DNA of 64,000 nt, taken from Enhygromyxa salina. GTDB taxonomy: Bacteria; Myxococcota_A; Polyangia; Nannocystales; Nannocystaceae. Location: assembly GCF_002994635.1 (NCBI RefSeq), contig NZ_PVNL01000041.1, forward strand, positions 1 through 64,000. The letters run 5' to 3'. The position numbers and the translations under genes were made by a program. A model generated the notes under the pieces. That model worked only from the letters and a program-made list of their open reading frames with translations, searched no databases and was not told the origin of the DNA. Positions 8,731-18,732 of the stretch are shown in pieces (the first letter of the stretch is position 1; the number at the start of each line of letters is the position of its first letter).

Positions 8731-9110
8731 TTAGACCCCCACATACGCCTTCGCACCTCGCTTGGGAATTTGTGTGCGTAGGCATGATTGGCCCCCTCTA
8801 AGGGGGCTCTTTCGTGCCTTCGCCGTGGGGGCTGGTTTAGACCCTCACATACGCCTTCGCACCTCGCTTGGGAATTTGTGTGCGTAGGCATGATTGGCCC
8901 CCTCTAAGGGGGCTCTTTCGTGCCTTCGCCGTGGGGGCTGGTTTAGACCCCCACATACGCCTTCGCACCTCGCTTGGGAATTTGTGTGCGTAGGCATGAT
9001 TGGCCCCCTCTAAGGGGGCTCTTTCGTCTTCGCCATGGGTGTGTGTTGGATCGCCCGCGTACGCCTTCGCACCTTGCTGGCCTTCTAAGGGGGGCTCTTT
9101 CGTCTTCGCA
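8731..9110. repeat. 106-bp tandem intergenic repeat, three copies plus a decayed fourth
   Basis: Near-identical units begin at 8731, 8837 and 8943, exactly 106 bp apart, and a shorter decayed unit occupies about 9050-9110. Each unit starts with TTAGACCCnCACATACGCC. Near its end it carries a 7-bp GC hairpin (for example 8791-8797 with 8801-8807, loop CTA) followed by TCTTTCG. The hairpin plus pyrimidine-rich tail looks terminator-like on the plus strand, downstream of a lipoprotein gene. A related element occurs at 27155-27330. This stretch of about 400 bases holds no gene; short reading frames through it on the minus strand merely repeat with the DNA. Confidence 0.9.
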
Positions 9111-9133
9111 TCCTCGTGGCATGCTTCGGGGGG

Positions 9134-9775
9134 ATGCTTGGTGCTCGGCAGCTGGCTTGTTCGTTGGTTGCCTTGCTGATCGGGTGTGGGGGAGCGGGGG
9201 TCGAGAGCTCGCGTGAGGGGTGCGGGGATCCGGGGTCGCACAGTGAGCTGCTCGGGGAGCACTCGTGTGCTTGCGAGGCTGGGTATGTGTGGTGTGACGA
9301 GGCTGGGGACTCGTTCGAGTGCTGCCTCGACCAGAGCGGGACGACCGATGGCGGCAGCGCGCCTGAACCGGACGCGGCCTGCGATGAGGCGCTCGCGGAG
9401 TCGCTGTTGTGTGTGCCGGATCCGTCGGGGGATCCGGGGGCGTCGGTGATGTGGGCGTGCAACGGGACGCGGTGGGTCGAGATCGACGGGTACTCGAGCT
9501 TCGCGTGCATGGCCGACAGCTTCGAGTTTGCCTACGGGTGCACAACGGGGCCGGCGTTTTTGTGTGGCTATGGGCCGGGGAGCCCGTGCGAGACCGAGGG
9601 CTACGCGGGGATCTGCGTCGACGAGGAGATCATCGACACCTGCGTGTGGGGGCGGCGGACGGTCGATCGCTGCGCGCGGCTGTGCGGGGAGCTTCAGGCG
9701 TTTGGCGCGGGCTTCACTGGCGGCGCGTGCGAGGAGCCCGTCGAGGGGGAGCCGGCGGTGTGCGTGTGCTCGTGA
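9134..9775 (+). CDS. Cys-rich lipoprotein, paralog of the one at 7932
   Basis: This 213-residue predicted lipoprotein has a short signal peptide ending in LLIGC when read from ATG 9134; an in-frame GTG at 9116 would add six residues and cannot be excluded. The mature protein has a CACEAGYVWCDEAGDSFECC head and a Cys-rich body with FEFAYGC, CVWGRRT and a terminal CVCS. It parallels the upstream lipoprotein domain by domain, but the long Gly-Asp linker is replaced by a short TTDGGSAPEPD stretch. The function is unknown. The two genes probably arose by duplication, with the 106-bp repeats in between. Confidence 0.7.
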   Translation: MLGARQLACSLVALLIGCGGAGVESSREGCGDPGSHSELLGEHSCACEAGYVWCDEAGDSFECCLDQSGTTDGGSAPEPDAACDEALAESLLCVPDPSGDPGASVMWACNGTRWVEIDGYSSFACMADSFEFAYGCTTGPAFLCGYGPGSPCETEGYAGICVDEEIIDTCVWGRRTVDRCARLCGELQAFGAGFTGGACEEPVEGEPAVCVCS

Positions 9776-9783
9776 CGGTTGGC

Positions 9784-10080
9784 CTAGCCGCGCCAGCGGA
9801 CCATGTGCGGCTTGGGGTCGCGATGCAGCACGCGCGCGAGCTTGAGCGCCTCGGCCAGCGCCCATGGCCATGGCTCGCGGTCCGGCGCAGGCTCGGTGGT
9901 CGGGTCCAGCTTGGCGCGGCCGTCGACCCACTCGAGCCGGCCCGACCACCGCTCGGTGCCCGGCAGATAGATCGTGACGAGGTAGCGAGGACTGTCGGGC
10001 GCCGCGCTGGGCTCGCGCTCGAACACGAAGCGGGCACCGGTGGACGGGTGCAGATCCTGACTGGACGAGCGCGGGTTCAT
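9784..10080 (-). CDS. Small hypothetical protein coupled to DUF2332 gene
   Basis: This 98-residue soluble protein has no recognisable family. It has a predicted beta-rich centre (RYLVTIYLPG...WSGRLEWVDG) and a Trp/Pro-rich helix (EPWPWALAEALKLARVLHRDP). Its ATG overlaps the stop codon of the upstream DUF2332 gene by 4 bases, which supports both the reading frame and translational coupling. The function is unknown. Confidence 0.6.
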   Translation of the reverse strand: MNPRSSSQDLHPSTGARFVFEREPSAAPDSPRYLVTIYLPGTERWSGRLEWVDGRAKLDPTTEPAPDREPWPWALAEALKLARVLHRDPKPHMVRWRG

Positions 10081-11405
10081 CGTCGGTCGCGCAGGTCTCG
10101 GAGCTCGGCCAGGCCGGGGCCAAACTCAGCTCGGATCAGATGCGGGTGCGCCCAGCCCAGCTCGATGCTCTTGTGCTTCGAGCCGCTGAACAGCTCGACG
10201 ACCCACAGGCACCAGCCCGGGTGCGGCGCGTCCTTGCCTGCGCGAGCGGGCTCGAACCGGACCCACATCCACGGCAGCTTGTGCTGGAGGCTCCAGGTCC
10301 GGGCGAAGCTCCGCATGTCGCGGGCATAGGCGCGCTGGTCGACATCGCTGAAGTAGGCCGTGACGCAGGTGTTGTAGGCGATGACGGGGACCTTGGGGTG
10401 GGTCGGCACCGCGGTAGCGAGGAACTCGCTGACGTCGCTGGGCAGCTCGACAGGCTGGATCTTTGCGGGCAGCAGGAGCTCGTCGCTGGTGCTGGCACCC
10501 AGGCTCTGCTGGACCGCCTGCTCGATCGCCCGGCGATGGATCGCCATGCCCTGGCGCAGCAGATCGAGGCGCCGCCGCTGGTTGCCCCAGATGCAGGCCT
10601 CGAGACGACCGTCGAACTCGGCCCCGTCGAGCTGACCGCGGCGGGTGTCGCCGCCGACGCGGCTGAGCACCTCGGGCCCGCGCAGCTCCGCCTGCGTGAA
10701 GCCCTCGAGGTGGGGGATCACGCCGCCACACACGGTCAAGAATTCATCGTCGTCGGCCCGCCCGATGCGCAGCCGCTTGCTGGCGGTCCAGGCCAGGTCG
10801 TAGCGCCGCTGTTCGGCATAGAGGTTGAGGCCGGCCGAGCAGCCGAGCTCGACGAGGTGCACGGCTTCGGCGGACACCAACACCGCGGGCAGCAGCCACG
10901 CGATCCCGCGCGAGGTCTCGTTGGCGACGACCTGCCAGTTGCGCGTGCGCTCGAACAGCTCGGCGCCGAGTGCCTTGACCGCGTTCAGCAGCCGCTGGGG
11001 GAACTCGTCGTCGTTGGGCTTGCGAGCGGTGGGGCCCTGACCCTCGGCGACCGTCGCAAAGTAGGGGCGCAGCTCGACGACGCGTGGATCATTGCCCAGC
11101 ACGTACCAGTGCAGCGCCGCGTTGAGCCGCAGCGCTGGCTGCAGGTCGTCGATCCAGCCGGTGTCGATGCCCTCGATGTCGTCCTCGGTCAGGAGGGCGA
11201 CGAGGCGCTCGCAGATCTCACGCACGGCGCCGGGATCACCGAGCTCCCGACCGCGACCTTCGGGATCGGCGAGCCACGTGACGGCCTGCTCGAGCAGCGC
11301 GGCGGTCACGGGCGAGTAGCTGCGGACAAACCCCGCCTGCGCCGCCAAGCTCGACCGATGGCGCTCCCACGCCGGATCCCTGAGCATCCCTCCGTCTACC
11401 ATCAT
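10077..11405 (-). CDS. DUF2332 family protein
   Basis: This 442-residue protein matches DUF2332, a family of unknown function. An N-terminal helical region is followed by a Rossmann-like segment with the family hallmark VELGCSAGLNLYAEQRRYDL (about residues 185-205), a WGNQRRRLDLL stretch, and a C-terminal core with SDVSEFLA and IAYNTCVTAYFSD. The AGLNL motif resembles methyltransferase glycine motifs, but no activity has been shown to my knowledge. ATG 11405 is one of several closely spaced Met codons (also 11402 and 11387). It is co-translated with the small gene at 9784. It diverges from the aminotransferase at 11503. Confidence 0.75.
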   Translation of the reverse strand: MMVDGGMLRDPAWERHRSSLAAQAGFVRSYSPVTAALLEQAVTWLADPEGRGRELGDPGAVREICERLVALLTEDDIEGIDTGWIDDLQPALRLNAALHWYVLGNDPRVVELRPYFATVAEGQGPTARKPNDDEFPQRLLNAVKALGAELFERTRNWQVVANETSRGIAWLLPAVLVSAEAVHLVELGCSAGLNLYAEQRRYDLAWTASKRLRIGRADDDEFLTVCGGVIPHLEGFTQAELRGPEVLSRVGGDTRRGQLDGAEFDGRLEACIWGNQRRRLDLLRQGMAIHRRAIEQAVQQSLGASTSDELLLPAKIQPVELPSDVSEFLATAVPTHPKVPVIAYNTCVTAYFSDVDQRAYARDMRSFARTWSLQHKLPWMWVRFEPARAGKDAPHPGWCLWVVELFSGSKHKSIELGWAHPHLIRAEFGPGLAELRDLRDRR

Positions 11406-11502
11406 TGCTGGCGTCTCCCAAGCGCGGGCAGGCCGTTGTGGCCGCGGGCCAGGTTTTGGCCCGCTTGCGAGGGGGGGCGAGTTCTGAAAGCATCGCCCGA
11501 CC

Positions 11503-12687
11503 GTGAAGGGCCGCTTGCGACCGCTCGATTATCTCGTTTGGGCGCAGAGTGTGCCTGGCGAGGCGCGCTGGGATCTGACCGCGAGTGGGGTCCCCGACGC
11601 GTGCGGTCCGGGCTCCCTCCACCACCGCACGGCCGACGGTGAGGCGACCCCGGGCCCCGGTTGGCCGCTGGGCGTCGAGCTCAGCCTGTCCGAGCTCACC
11701 AGGCGGGACCAGCGGCCCGAGCTGGTCGCGGCGTTCCTCGAGGTGATCGGCGAGCGCTACGGGGTCGATCCCCAGTGCGTGGTTCCGACCCTGGGGGCCA
11801 GCCAGGCGATCACCCAGGTGTTGTTCACGCTCGCCCGGCCCGGCGACCACGTGATCGTCGAGCGCCCGACCTTCGAGCCGCTGCACGGCGTGCCCGAGAT
11901 GCTCGGCCTCAACGTGTCGAGGCTCGAGCGCAAGATCGAGGAGCGGTGGGAGCCGCTGGCCGATCGGCTCGCGCGGTTGCTGACGCCCAAGACCCGGGCG
12001 GTGATCCTCTCGAGCCTGCACAACCCGTCGGGCGTCGCGCTCACGACCTCCACGCTCATGGCGATCGGCGAGATGGCCGCGCGAGTCGGCGCGGTCGTGC
12101 TCGTCGACGAGGTCTATCTGGACTTCGCGTTTGACGCGAGCGGTGAGACCTACCCGTGGCGGCCAGCCTGCGTGGCGATCGAGAACGGGGTCAGCTGGTC
12201 ATCCGTGACCAAGGCGTTCGGCTTCGCGGCGTTGCGCGCCGGTTGGGTGGTCGCCCGCGATCGAGAGACGGCCCAGGCGTTTCGCAGCGCGAGCCACTAT
12301 TTTCATGTTGATCCACCGCTCGCGTCGCTGGCGTTGGCGACCGAGGTCATGCGCCACGCGAGTGAGCTCGCGGCGATGGCTGAGACGGCGATCGCCCCGT
12401 CGCGGGCGGTGATCGACCGCTGGATCGACGGCGAATCTCGGGTCGCCTGGGTGCCACCCTCGGCGGGACAGACGGGCCTGGTGCGACTCCCGGATCTCAC
12501 CGCTGATCTCGAGTTTGCGCGGCACCTGCGGGATCGCTACGGCACGCAGGTGGTGCCGGGGACGATGTTCGAAGCGCCTGGTGCGGTGCGCGTGAGCTTC
12601 AACCTCCCGCCCGCCGAGCTCGAGCAGGCGCTGGCGACCGTCTCGGCCGCGCTCGACGACTTCGAGGCCCGTCGCGCGGTCTCCTAG
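11503..12687 (+). CDS. PLP-dependent class I/II aminotransferase
   Basis: This 394-residue fold-type I aminotransferase has GASQAITQVLF near residue 98 (phosphate-binding turn), SLHNPSGVALT (substrate and PLP contact), VLVDEVYLDF (PLP ring Asp and Tyr) and SSVTKAFGFAALRAGW with the Schiff-base Lys at residue 237. The C-terminal Arg that would bind the substrate carboxylate is probably in GAVRVSFN. Substrate specificity is not evident; it resembles the broad aspartate/aromatic or histidinol-phosphate-like group. It starts with GTG 11503. The alkyltransferase-like gene follows after 7 bp, so the two are probably co-transcribed. Confidence 0.85.
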   Translation: MKGRLRPLDYLVWAQSVPGEARWDLTASGVPDACGPGSLHHRTADGEATPGPGWPLGVELSLSELTRRDQRPELVAAFLEVIGERYGVDPQCVVPTLGASQAITQVLFTLARPGDHVIVERPTFEPLHGVPEMLGLNVSRLERKIEERWEPLADRLARLLTPKTRAVILSSLHNPSGVALTTSTLMAIGEMAARVGAVVLVDEVYLDFAFDASGETYPWRPACVAIENGVSWSSVTKAFGFAALRAGWVVARDRETAQAFRSASHYFHVDPPLASLALATEVMRHASELAAMAETAIAPSRAVIDRWIDGESRVAWVPPSAGQTGLVRLPDLTADLEFARHLRDRYGTQVVPGTMFEAPGAVRVSFNLPPAELEQALATVSAALDDFEARRAVS

Positions 12688-12694
12688 CAGATCC

Positions 12695-13015
12695 ATGCAA
12701 GCGAGTGCGCCAGACGCAAATTGGCAGGCGATCTGTGCTGCGGTCGCGGCGATCCCACCTGGTCGCGTCGCTAGCTACGGGCAGGTCGCGTTGCTCGCGG
12801 GCTTGCCTGGGCGCGCGCGGCTGGTGGGGCGCGTGCTCTCGCACTTGCCGCCAGGTAGCGAGGTCCCGTGGCAGCGCGTCGTCAACGCTCGGGGTGAGAT
12901 CAGCTTGTCCGATCGCGCAGCGGCGCGACAGCGGCGATTGCTCGAAGCCGAGGGGGTCTGCTTCAATGTGCGTGGACGCATCGACCTGCGTCAATTTGGT
13001 GTAATTGGGCGATGA
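12695..13015 (+). CDS. Alkyltransferase-like (ATL) DNA repair protein
   Basis: This 106-residue protein is the DNA-binding half of the O6-methylguanine-DNA methyltransferase fold. The helix-turn-helix and Arg-finger region reads IPPGRVASYGQVA...GRARLVGRVL. The active-site motif, PCHRV in methyltransferases, is PWQRV here, with Trp59 in place of the acceptor Cys. This is the defining change in ATL proteins, which bind O6-alkylguanine without removing the alkyl group and hand it to nucleotide excision repair. Length is normal for bacterial ATLs. It starts with ATG 12695, 7 bp after the aminotransferase. Confidence 0.85.
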   Translation: MQASAPDANWQAICAAVAAIPPGRVASYGQVALLAGLPGRARLVGRVLSHLPPGSEVPWQRVVNARGEISLSDRAAARQRRLLEAEGVCFNVRGRIDLRQFGVIGR

Positions 13016-13172
13016 CCCTGACCTCCAGAACAGCCAGCAAGAGCCAACTACGGCGCAAAACGCCGTGAATCGGGTTCAGTCGGGCAGGGCCTACCAAACT
13101 TCGCAAATCTCTCGACCTGGGACCCCATCTCGACGTATGCACGGATCACGTCCCTAGCCTTCCGTAACCTTC

Positions 13173-13177
13173 AGGAG
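13173..13177 (+). promoter_or_regulatory. Ribosome binding site for lipoprotein at 13186
   Basis: AGGAG lies 8 bases before GTG 13186 and fixes this non-ATG start. The 170 bp upstream (13016-13185) is non-coding and presumably holds the promoter. Confidence 0.7.
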
Positions 13178-13185
13178 ATCCCGCC

Positions 13186-14031
13186 GTGAATAACAAGCTG
13201 CTTTCCCCCCAAATCTTCACTCTCGTTGCTTGCCTTGGGCTCGCGCTCGCGCCACTCGGCTGCGCCAAAGACGTCCCAGCCGACGACATGGGCTCCGACA
13301 CCTCCGGTGATGGCGATGGCGATCCCGGCGACGGCGACGGCGACCCCACCACGGGCGACGGTGACGGCGACCCCACCACGGGCGACGGCGACGGCGACCC
13401 CACCACCGGAGACGGCGACGGCGACCCGATGGGCGACGCTCCCAACGGCGCGCCCTGTACCTCCAACGGGGAGTGCCTGTCCGGCAACTGCTACGTCATT
13501 CCGCTGCTTGGCGGCCAGTGTGGTGAGTGTGACAACGTAGACCTCGACGCCGACTGCCCCGACGGTGGTTGCACCATCCCCAACCCGTTCGAGAACAACG
13601 GCTCGACCTGCAACATGGGCGAGGCCGGCGGTGGCTGTCAGACCGACGAGGTGTGCCAAGACGGCCTCACCTGCGGCACCGTGCTCGACCTGCTGGGCCT
13701 GATCAAGATCAGCACCTGTGGCGAGTGTGCCTCGGACGCTGACTGCACCGACCAGATCTGCGCCCCGGTCGTGATCGTCGAGAACTTCGACGGTCAGAAC
13801 ACCTGCATCGACGTCGGTTCGCTCGCGCAGGACAGCTTCTGTGACCTCGAGGGCAACGGCGACGAGGCCTGCGAGAACGTCTGCTCGACGGTCGACATCA
13901 TGGGCCTGGCCGAGGTCGGCGCCTGTGGTCAGTGCAACGAAGACGCTGACTGTGACGGCGGCGGGACCTGCCAAGGTGGCGAGTTCGACATCAACAGCGG
14001 CATGCTGTTCGGCTCGACCTGCGTCATGTGA
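13186..14031 (+). CDS. Cys-rich lipoprotein with Gly-Asp linker
   Basis: This 281-residue predicted lipoprotein has a signal peptide ending LAPLGC (Cys26), then DTSGDGDGDP and three near-perfect repeats of TTGDGDGDP (about residues 40-78), then a Cys-rich body. The body contains repeated CxxDxDC, GECxSDADC and GQCNEDADC units spaced like small disulfide-bonded modules (Dickkopf-like or EGF-like in style, not a firm match). It is exported and probably surface-exposed; the function is unknown. A strong rho-independent terminator follows at 14089-14120. Confidence 0.8.
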   Translation: MNNKLLSPQIFTLVACLGLALAPLGCAKDVPADDMGSDTSGDGDGDPGDGDGDPTTGDGDGDPTTGDGDGDPTTGDGDGDPMGDAPNGAPCTSNGECLSGNCYVIPLLGGQCGECDNVDLDADCPDGGCTIPNPFENNGSTCNMGEAGGGCQTDEVCQDGLTCGTVLDLLGLIKISTCGECASDADCTDQICAPVVIVENFDGQNTCIDVGSLAQDSFCDLEGNGDEACENVCSTVDIMGLAEVGACGQCNEDADCDGGGTCQGGEFDINSGMLFGSTCVM

Positions 14032-14088
14032 GCCTCTTAGTTCTCCGCTCGGGCCAGGTCGCTGGCCCGCTCGCGGGGCGCTATCATC

Positions 14089-14120
14089 AACGCGGGCCAC
14101 GCTGTTGGCCCGCGTTTTTT
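14089..14120 (+). terminator. Rho-independent terminator
   Basis: A perfect 11-bp stem (14089-14099 with 14106-14116) with a 6-base loop runs directly into six T residues. A second hairpin without a T-run sits just upstream (14050-14057 with 14062-14069). It ends transcription of the lipoprotein gene before the convergent comM/yifB gene. Confidence 0.92.
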
Positions 14121-14131
14121 CGTGGTCGTCT

Positions 14132-15685
14132 TCAGCCGTTGTTGAGCGCGTCTGGCAGCCGCCGCAGTCGAGCGGCGAGGGCGACAGCTTCGACGTTGAT
14201 CGGCGCGTTGGGATCGGCCTCGGGGTCGAGATCCATGATCGTCCGCGCGACCCGGCGCAGCCGATGGATCGCCCGCATGCTCAGGTTGCGGCGCCGCGCG
14301 AGCCCGAGCAGCAACTTGGTGGCGTCGCCGGACATCGGCAGCAGCTGCTCGATCGCCTTGCCGCTGGCGGGGATCTCGGCGTTGTAGGCCCAGGGGACGC
14401 TGGCCAGGCGCGCGCGCTGACGGTCGCGAGCAAAGATGATCCGCTCGCGCACACACGCGCTCGACTCGCCAAAGCTGGCCTCCGCGAGCTCTTTGGTGGT
14501 CAGCGGCGTGACGGGGACGACGAGATCCATGCGATCGATGAACGGCCCCGACACGCGACCCTGATAGCGCTGGACGGCCGCCGGGCTGTCGGTGCACACG
14601 CGCTCGGGGTGGCCCAGGAACCCACACGGGCACGGGTTCATGGCGGCCATGAGCTGAAACCCGGCGGGGTAGTGCAGCGCGTAGCGGGCCCGCACGATCG
14701 TCACCGCGCGATCCTCGAGCGGCTCGCGCAGGCCCTCGATGCACGAGCGCGTGAACTCGGGCAGCTCGTCGAGGAACAGGACGCCGCGATGCGCGAGGCT
14801 GACCTCGCCCGGCCGCGGCGGACTGCCGCCCCCCAGCAGCCCCGCGGGACTGACGGTGTGGTGCGGCATGCGAACCGGCGGGCTGGTGATCAGCCCCTCC
14901 GGGATCTTGCGTCGCGCGACGCCGTGGATCTTGGTGACCTCGAGCGCGTGCTCGTGGTCGAGCGGCGGCAGCAAGCTGCGGATCCGCCGGGCGAGCATGG
15001 TCTTGCCGACCCCCGGTGGGCCGTGCAGCAGCAGGTTGTGACCGCCAGCGAGCATGATCTCGAGCGCGCGGCGGGGCAGCGCGAGCCCGCGGATGTCGGC
15101 CAGATCGGGGGTGCCCGCGAACCGCTCGACCGGGCTGCTGGCGGCGGCGACCCCATGAAACGGCGGGATGTCCTGCTCGCCGCGCAGCTGGCTGACGAGG
15201 CTGGGCAGATCCACGACCGGAACGATCTCGAGGCCGGGGATCATCGCGGCTTCGCGAGCGCTGGCCTCGGCGACGAACAACCGACGAAAGCCCTGCTGCC
15301 GGGCGGTGTCGGCCACGACCAGGGTGCCCACGGCTGGGCGCAGGGTCCCGTCGAGGGCGAGCTCGCCCCAAAACATCGCGTCGACCAGGCTGTCTTGCTT
15401 GATCACGCCGTGGCTTGCCAGCAGCGCGCAAGCGATTGCGAGGTCGCAGCCGGGGCTGTCCTTGCGCTGCTCGGCTGGCGCGAGGTTGACGATCTGCTTG
15501 CGTGGTGGGATCGGATGGCCGCAGTGGCTGAGCGCGACGCGAACCCGCTCGCGCGCCTCATTGAGCGCGCCGCTGATCTGACCGACGATCGTCAGGCACG
15601 GCAGGCCCACGCCGACGTCGGCCTCTACGGTGATCACATAACCCTCGACGCCGAGGATCCCTGCTGAGTGACTGTGAGCGAGCAT
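14132..15685 (-). CDS. comM: ComM/YifB-family Mg-chelatase-like AAA+ ATPase
   Basis: This 517-residue AAA+ protein of the YifB/ComM family has the usual length (~500 aa). An N-terminal Lon-protease-like domain begins LGVEGYVITVEADVGVGLP. The AAA+ core has Walker A GPPGVGKTMLA, Walker B GVLFLDELPEF and the AMNPCPCG motif with paired Cys characteristic of the family. A C-terminal SNLSMRAIHRLRRVART-like helical domain follows. ComM is a branch-migration helicase that helps integrate DNA taken up by transformation. ATG 15685 aligns with the usual N-terminus; longer upstream reading would be low-complexity. It converges with the lipoprotein gene, separated by the terminator. Confidence 0.9.
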   Translation of the reverse strand: MLAHSHSAGILGVEGYVITVEADVGVGLPCLTIVGQISGALNEARERVRVALSHCGHPIPPRKQIVNLAPAEQRKDSPGCDLAIACALLASHGVIKQDSLVDAMFWGELALDGTLRPAVGTLVVADTARQQGFRRLFVAEASAREAAMIPGLEIVPVVDLPSLVSQLRGEQDIPPFHGVAAASSPVERFAGTPDLADIRGLALPRRALEIMLAGGHNLLLHGPPGVGKTMLARRIRSLLPPLDHEHALEVTKIHGVARRKIPEGLITSPPVRMPHHTVSPAGLLGGGSPPRPGEVSLAHRGVLFLDELPEFTRSCIEGLREPLEDRAVTIVRARYALHYPAGFQLMAAMNPCPCGFLGHPERVCTDSPAAVQRYQGRVSGPFIDRMDLVVPVTPLTTKELAEASFGESSACVRERIIFARDRQRARLASVPWAYNAEIPASGKAIEQLLPMSGDATKLLLGLARRRNLSMRAIHRLRRVARTIMDLDPEADPNAPINVEAVALAARLRRLPDALNNG

Positions 15686-15862
15686 CGCCACCCGGGATTG
15701 CGACCGGCGTGCCGGATGCAGATCGCTGTGATCTTGGGTGCTTGCGGTTGATCTCGAATGTTCGGGTGGCCCGCGTGCGGGCCGGGTGGCCCGTGGGCGG
15801 GCCGTGGGCAGTGTCCCGCGTGTGGGCCAGCCAAGCGCTCGGAGGTTGCGTACACTCGGGGC

Positions 15863-17446
15863 ATGGCTTGTTCGCGCTGGTCCTCGATCCCCCTCAGCAT
15901 CGCCGCCGTGCTCGCGCTCGCCTGCGCGGACAACTCGACCGCCGATGGACCGGGTGAGTCGAGCGAGAGCGAAGCCAGCTCGGGCGATGGCGATGGGGAT
16001 GGGGATGGCGATGGCGATGGCGACGGGGATGGCGATGGCGATCCCGGAGACGGCGACGGTGACGGTGACGCCTGGGGCTACTGGAGCCCGGGCAAGATGC
16101 TGCCGACCGCGCGCGAGCCCAACGCCCGCGGCCTGCTCGATCGCCGCGGGCTGATCCACGCTCACTCGGTCCACTCTCACGACGCCTGCGACGACGAACC
16201 CAAGGACGACCAGGGCAACTTCGACGGACAGTGCGACCGCGACTTTCGCGAGGGTCTGTGTCGCTCACGCCACGACTTCGTGTTCCTGACCGACCACCCC
16301 AGCAGCTTCACCAGCGTCGAGTACCCGGAGACCTTGCTGTACCGGGCTCGCTTCGGTGACTCGCTCGTTGACGACGGCGGCGACCCGATCGCCAACTGGG
16401 CCGGCTGCGACACATTCGACGTTGGCAACAGCGGCAGCGCGCCGTTCGTGTCGGCGCTGCTGCAAGCCGGCAGCGAGGCCGCGACCATGCCGATCGGTCT
16501 GCCCGCCCACGTGGCCGCGACCGAGGCCGAGCGCGAGGTGATGCTCGGCGACAGCTCGCCCGCGGGGATCATGGCGCTGTCCGACGCGGGCGCGGTCACG
16601 CTCGTCGCCCACACCGAAGAGTGGAGCGTGCAAGAGCTGACCGAGCTGCCGCTCGACGGGTTCGAGATGTACAACATCCACGCGAACCTGTTCTTGAACA
16701 TTGTCGCGGTCGGCACCTTGCTGTCCAAGATGGGGCAGCCCGAGGTGATCCCGCACCCCGAGCTGGTGCTGCTGGCGCTGCTCAGCGAGGATCCTGTCTA
16801 TATCGACACGTGGGCCAGCGTGTTGGCGTCGGGCGAGCGCAAGCTGACGACCATGGGCTCCGACTGCCACCGCAACACGTTTCCGCAGGAGCTCGCGGAC
16901 GGCCAGCGGATCGACAGCTACGAACGCATCATGAAGTGGTTCTCGAACCACCTGCTGGTCGAGCCCGATCCCCGCGCGAACACCCCAGATGCGTTCGGGC
17001 CGGCGCAGCTGCACGACGCTTTGGACGCGGGCCGCCTGTTTGGTGTGTTCGAGCTCCTGGGTCTGCCCGAGGGCTTCGACTACCGCGGCGAACAAAACGG
17101 CGACGTGCTCGAGATCGGCGGCGAGCCCTCGCTGGCCGACGGCCCGCTGACGCTGCGGGTCGAGGCGCCGACCGTGATCGCCCGCGACCCCGCGACCGCG
17201 GTCCCCGAGCTCGAGCTGCGCCTGCTGAAGGCCGAGGTGGACGGCTGGCAAGAGGTCGGCGCGGTCGCGGGCCCCGAGGGATCCGTGCCCTCGCTCGAGC
17301 TCGATGTGGTCGAGCCCGGGGCCTACCGCGCCGAGGTTCGGATCCTGCCCCGGCACCTGCTCGCGTGGTTGGGCGACGACTACCAGCAGCTCGCCGAGCA
17401 GTCGTTCGTGTGGATCTACGCCAACCCGATCTACGTGCGCGACTGA
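15863..17446 (+). CDS. PHP-domain metalloesterase-like lipoprotein
   Basis: This 527-residue predicted lipoprotein has a signal peptide ending VLALAC (Cys21). A Ser/Glu spacer and a Gly-Asp linker (about residues 40-70) precede a PHP-type catalytic domain. The metal-ligand motifs are visible in order: GLIHAHSVHSHDAC (HxH), DFVFLTDHPSSF (Asp-His), TLVAHTEEW (His) and TTMGSDCHRN (Asp-x-His). PHP domains hydrolyse phosphoesters using a tri-metal centre. A C-terminal beta-rich domain of ~120 residues follows. Because it is lipidated, it should act outside the cytoplasm on an unknown substrate. ATG 15863 is the only start that gives a lipobox at a normal distance. Confidence 0.75.
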   Translation: MACSRWSSIPLSIAAVLALACADNSTADGPGESSESEASSGDGDGDGDGDGDGDGDGDGDPGDGDGDGDAWGYWSPGKMLPTAREPNARGLLDRRGLIHAHSVHSHDACDDEPKDDQGNFDGQCDRDFREGLCRSRHDFVFLTDHPSSFTSVEYPETLLYRARFGDSLVDDGGDPIANWAGCDTFDVGNSGSAPFVSALLQAGSEAATMPIGLPAHVAATEAEREVMLGDSSPAGIMALSDAGAVTLVAHTEEWSVQELTELPLDGFEMYNIHANLFLNIVAVGTLLSKMGQPEVIPHPELVLLALLSEDPVYIDTWASVLASGERKLTTMGSDCHRNTFPQELADGQRIDSYERIMKWFSNHLLVEPDPRANTPDAFGPAQLHDALDAGRLFGVFELLGLPEGFDYRGEQNGDVLEIGGEPSLADGPLTLRVEAPTVIARDPATAVPELELRLLKAEVDGWQEVGAVAGPEGSVPSLELDVVEPGAYRAEVRILPRHLLAWLGDDYQQLAEQSFVWIYANPIYVRD

Positions 17447-17604
17447 GCGTCAGGTCTCGACGCGCGCCGGGTGAATTTTGCGGCAATGGTGGTGCGAACC
17501 TGCAAGCGCGGGTCACTCCCCCGCGACGCAGCGTGAGCCCCCACATACTCCAACCGCGGGACAGGCTCGCACAGCGCCCGCTCGCGTGGCAGCGTTCTGA
17601 GGTC

Positions 17605-18728
<1,124 letters not shown>

Positions 18729-18732
<4 letters not shown>

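Noticed and set aside
8731..9110. CRISPR array
   Set aside because: Units are 106 bp and tandem with no unique spacers between short repeats, and no cas genes are present.
13050..13066. 6-bp hairpin upstream of lipoprotein as terminator
   Set aside because: Short stem, no T-run, and equally likely by chance.
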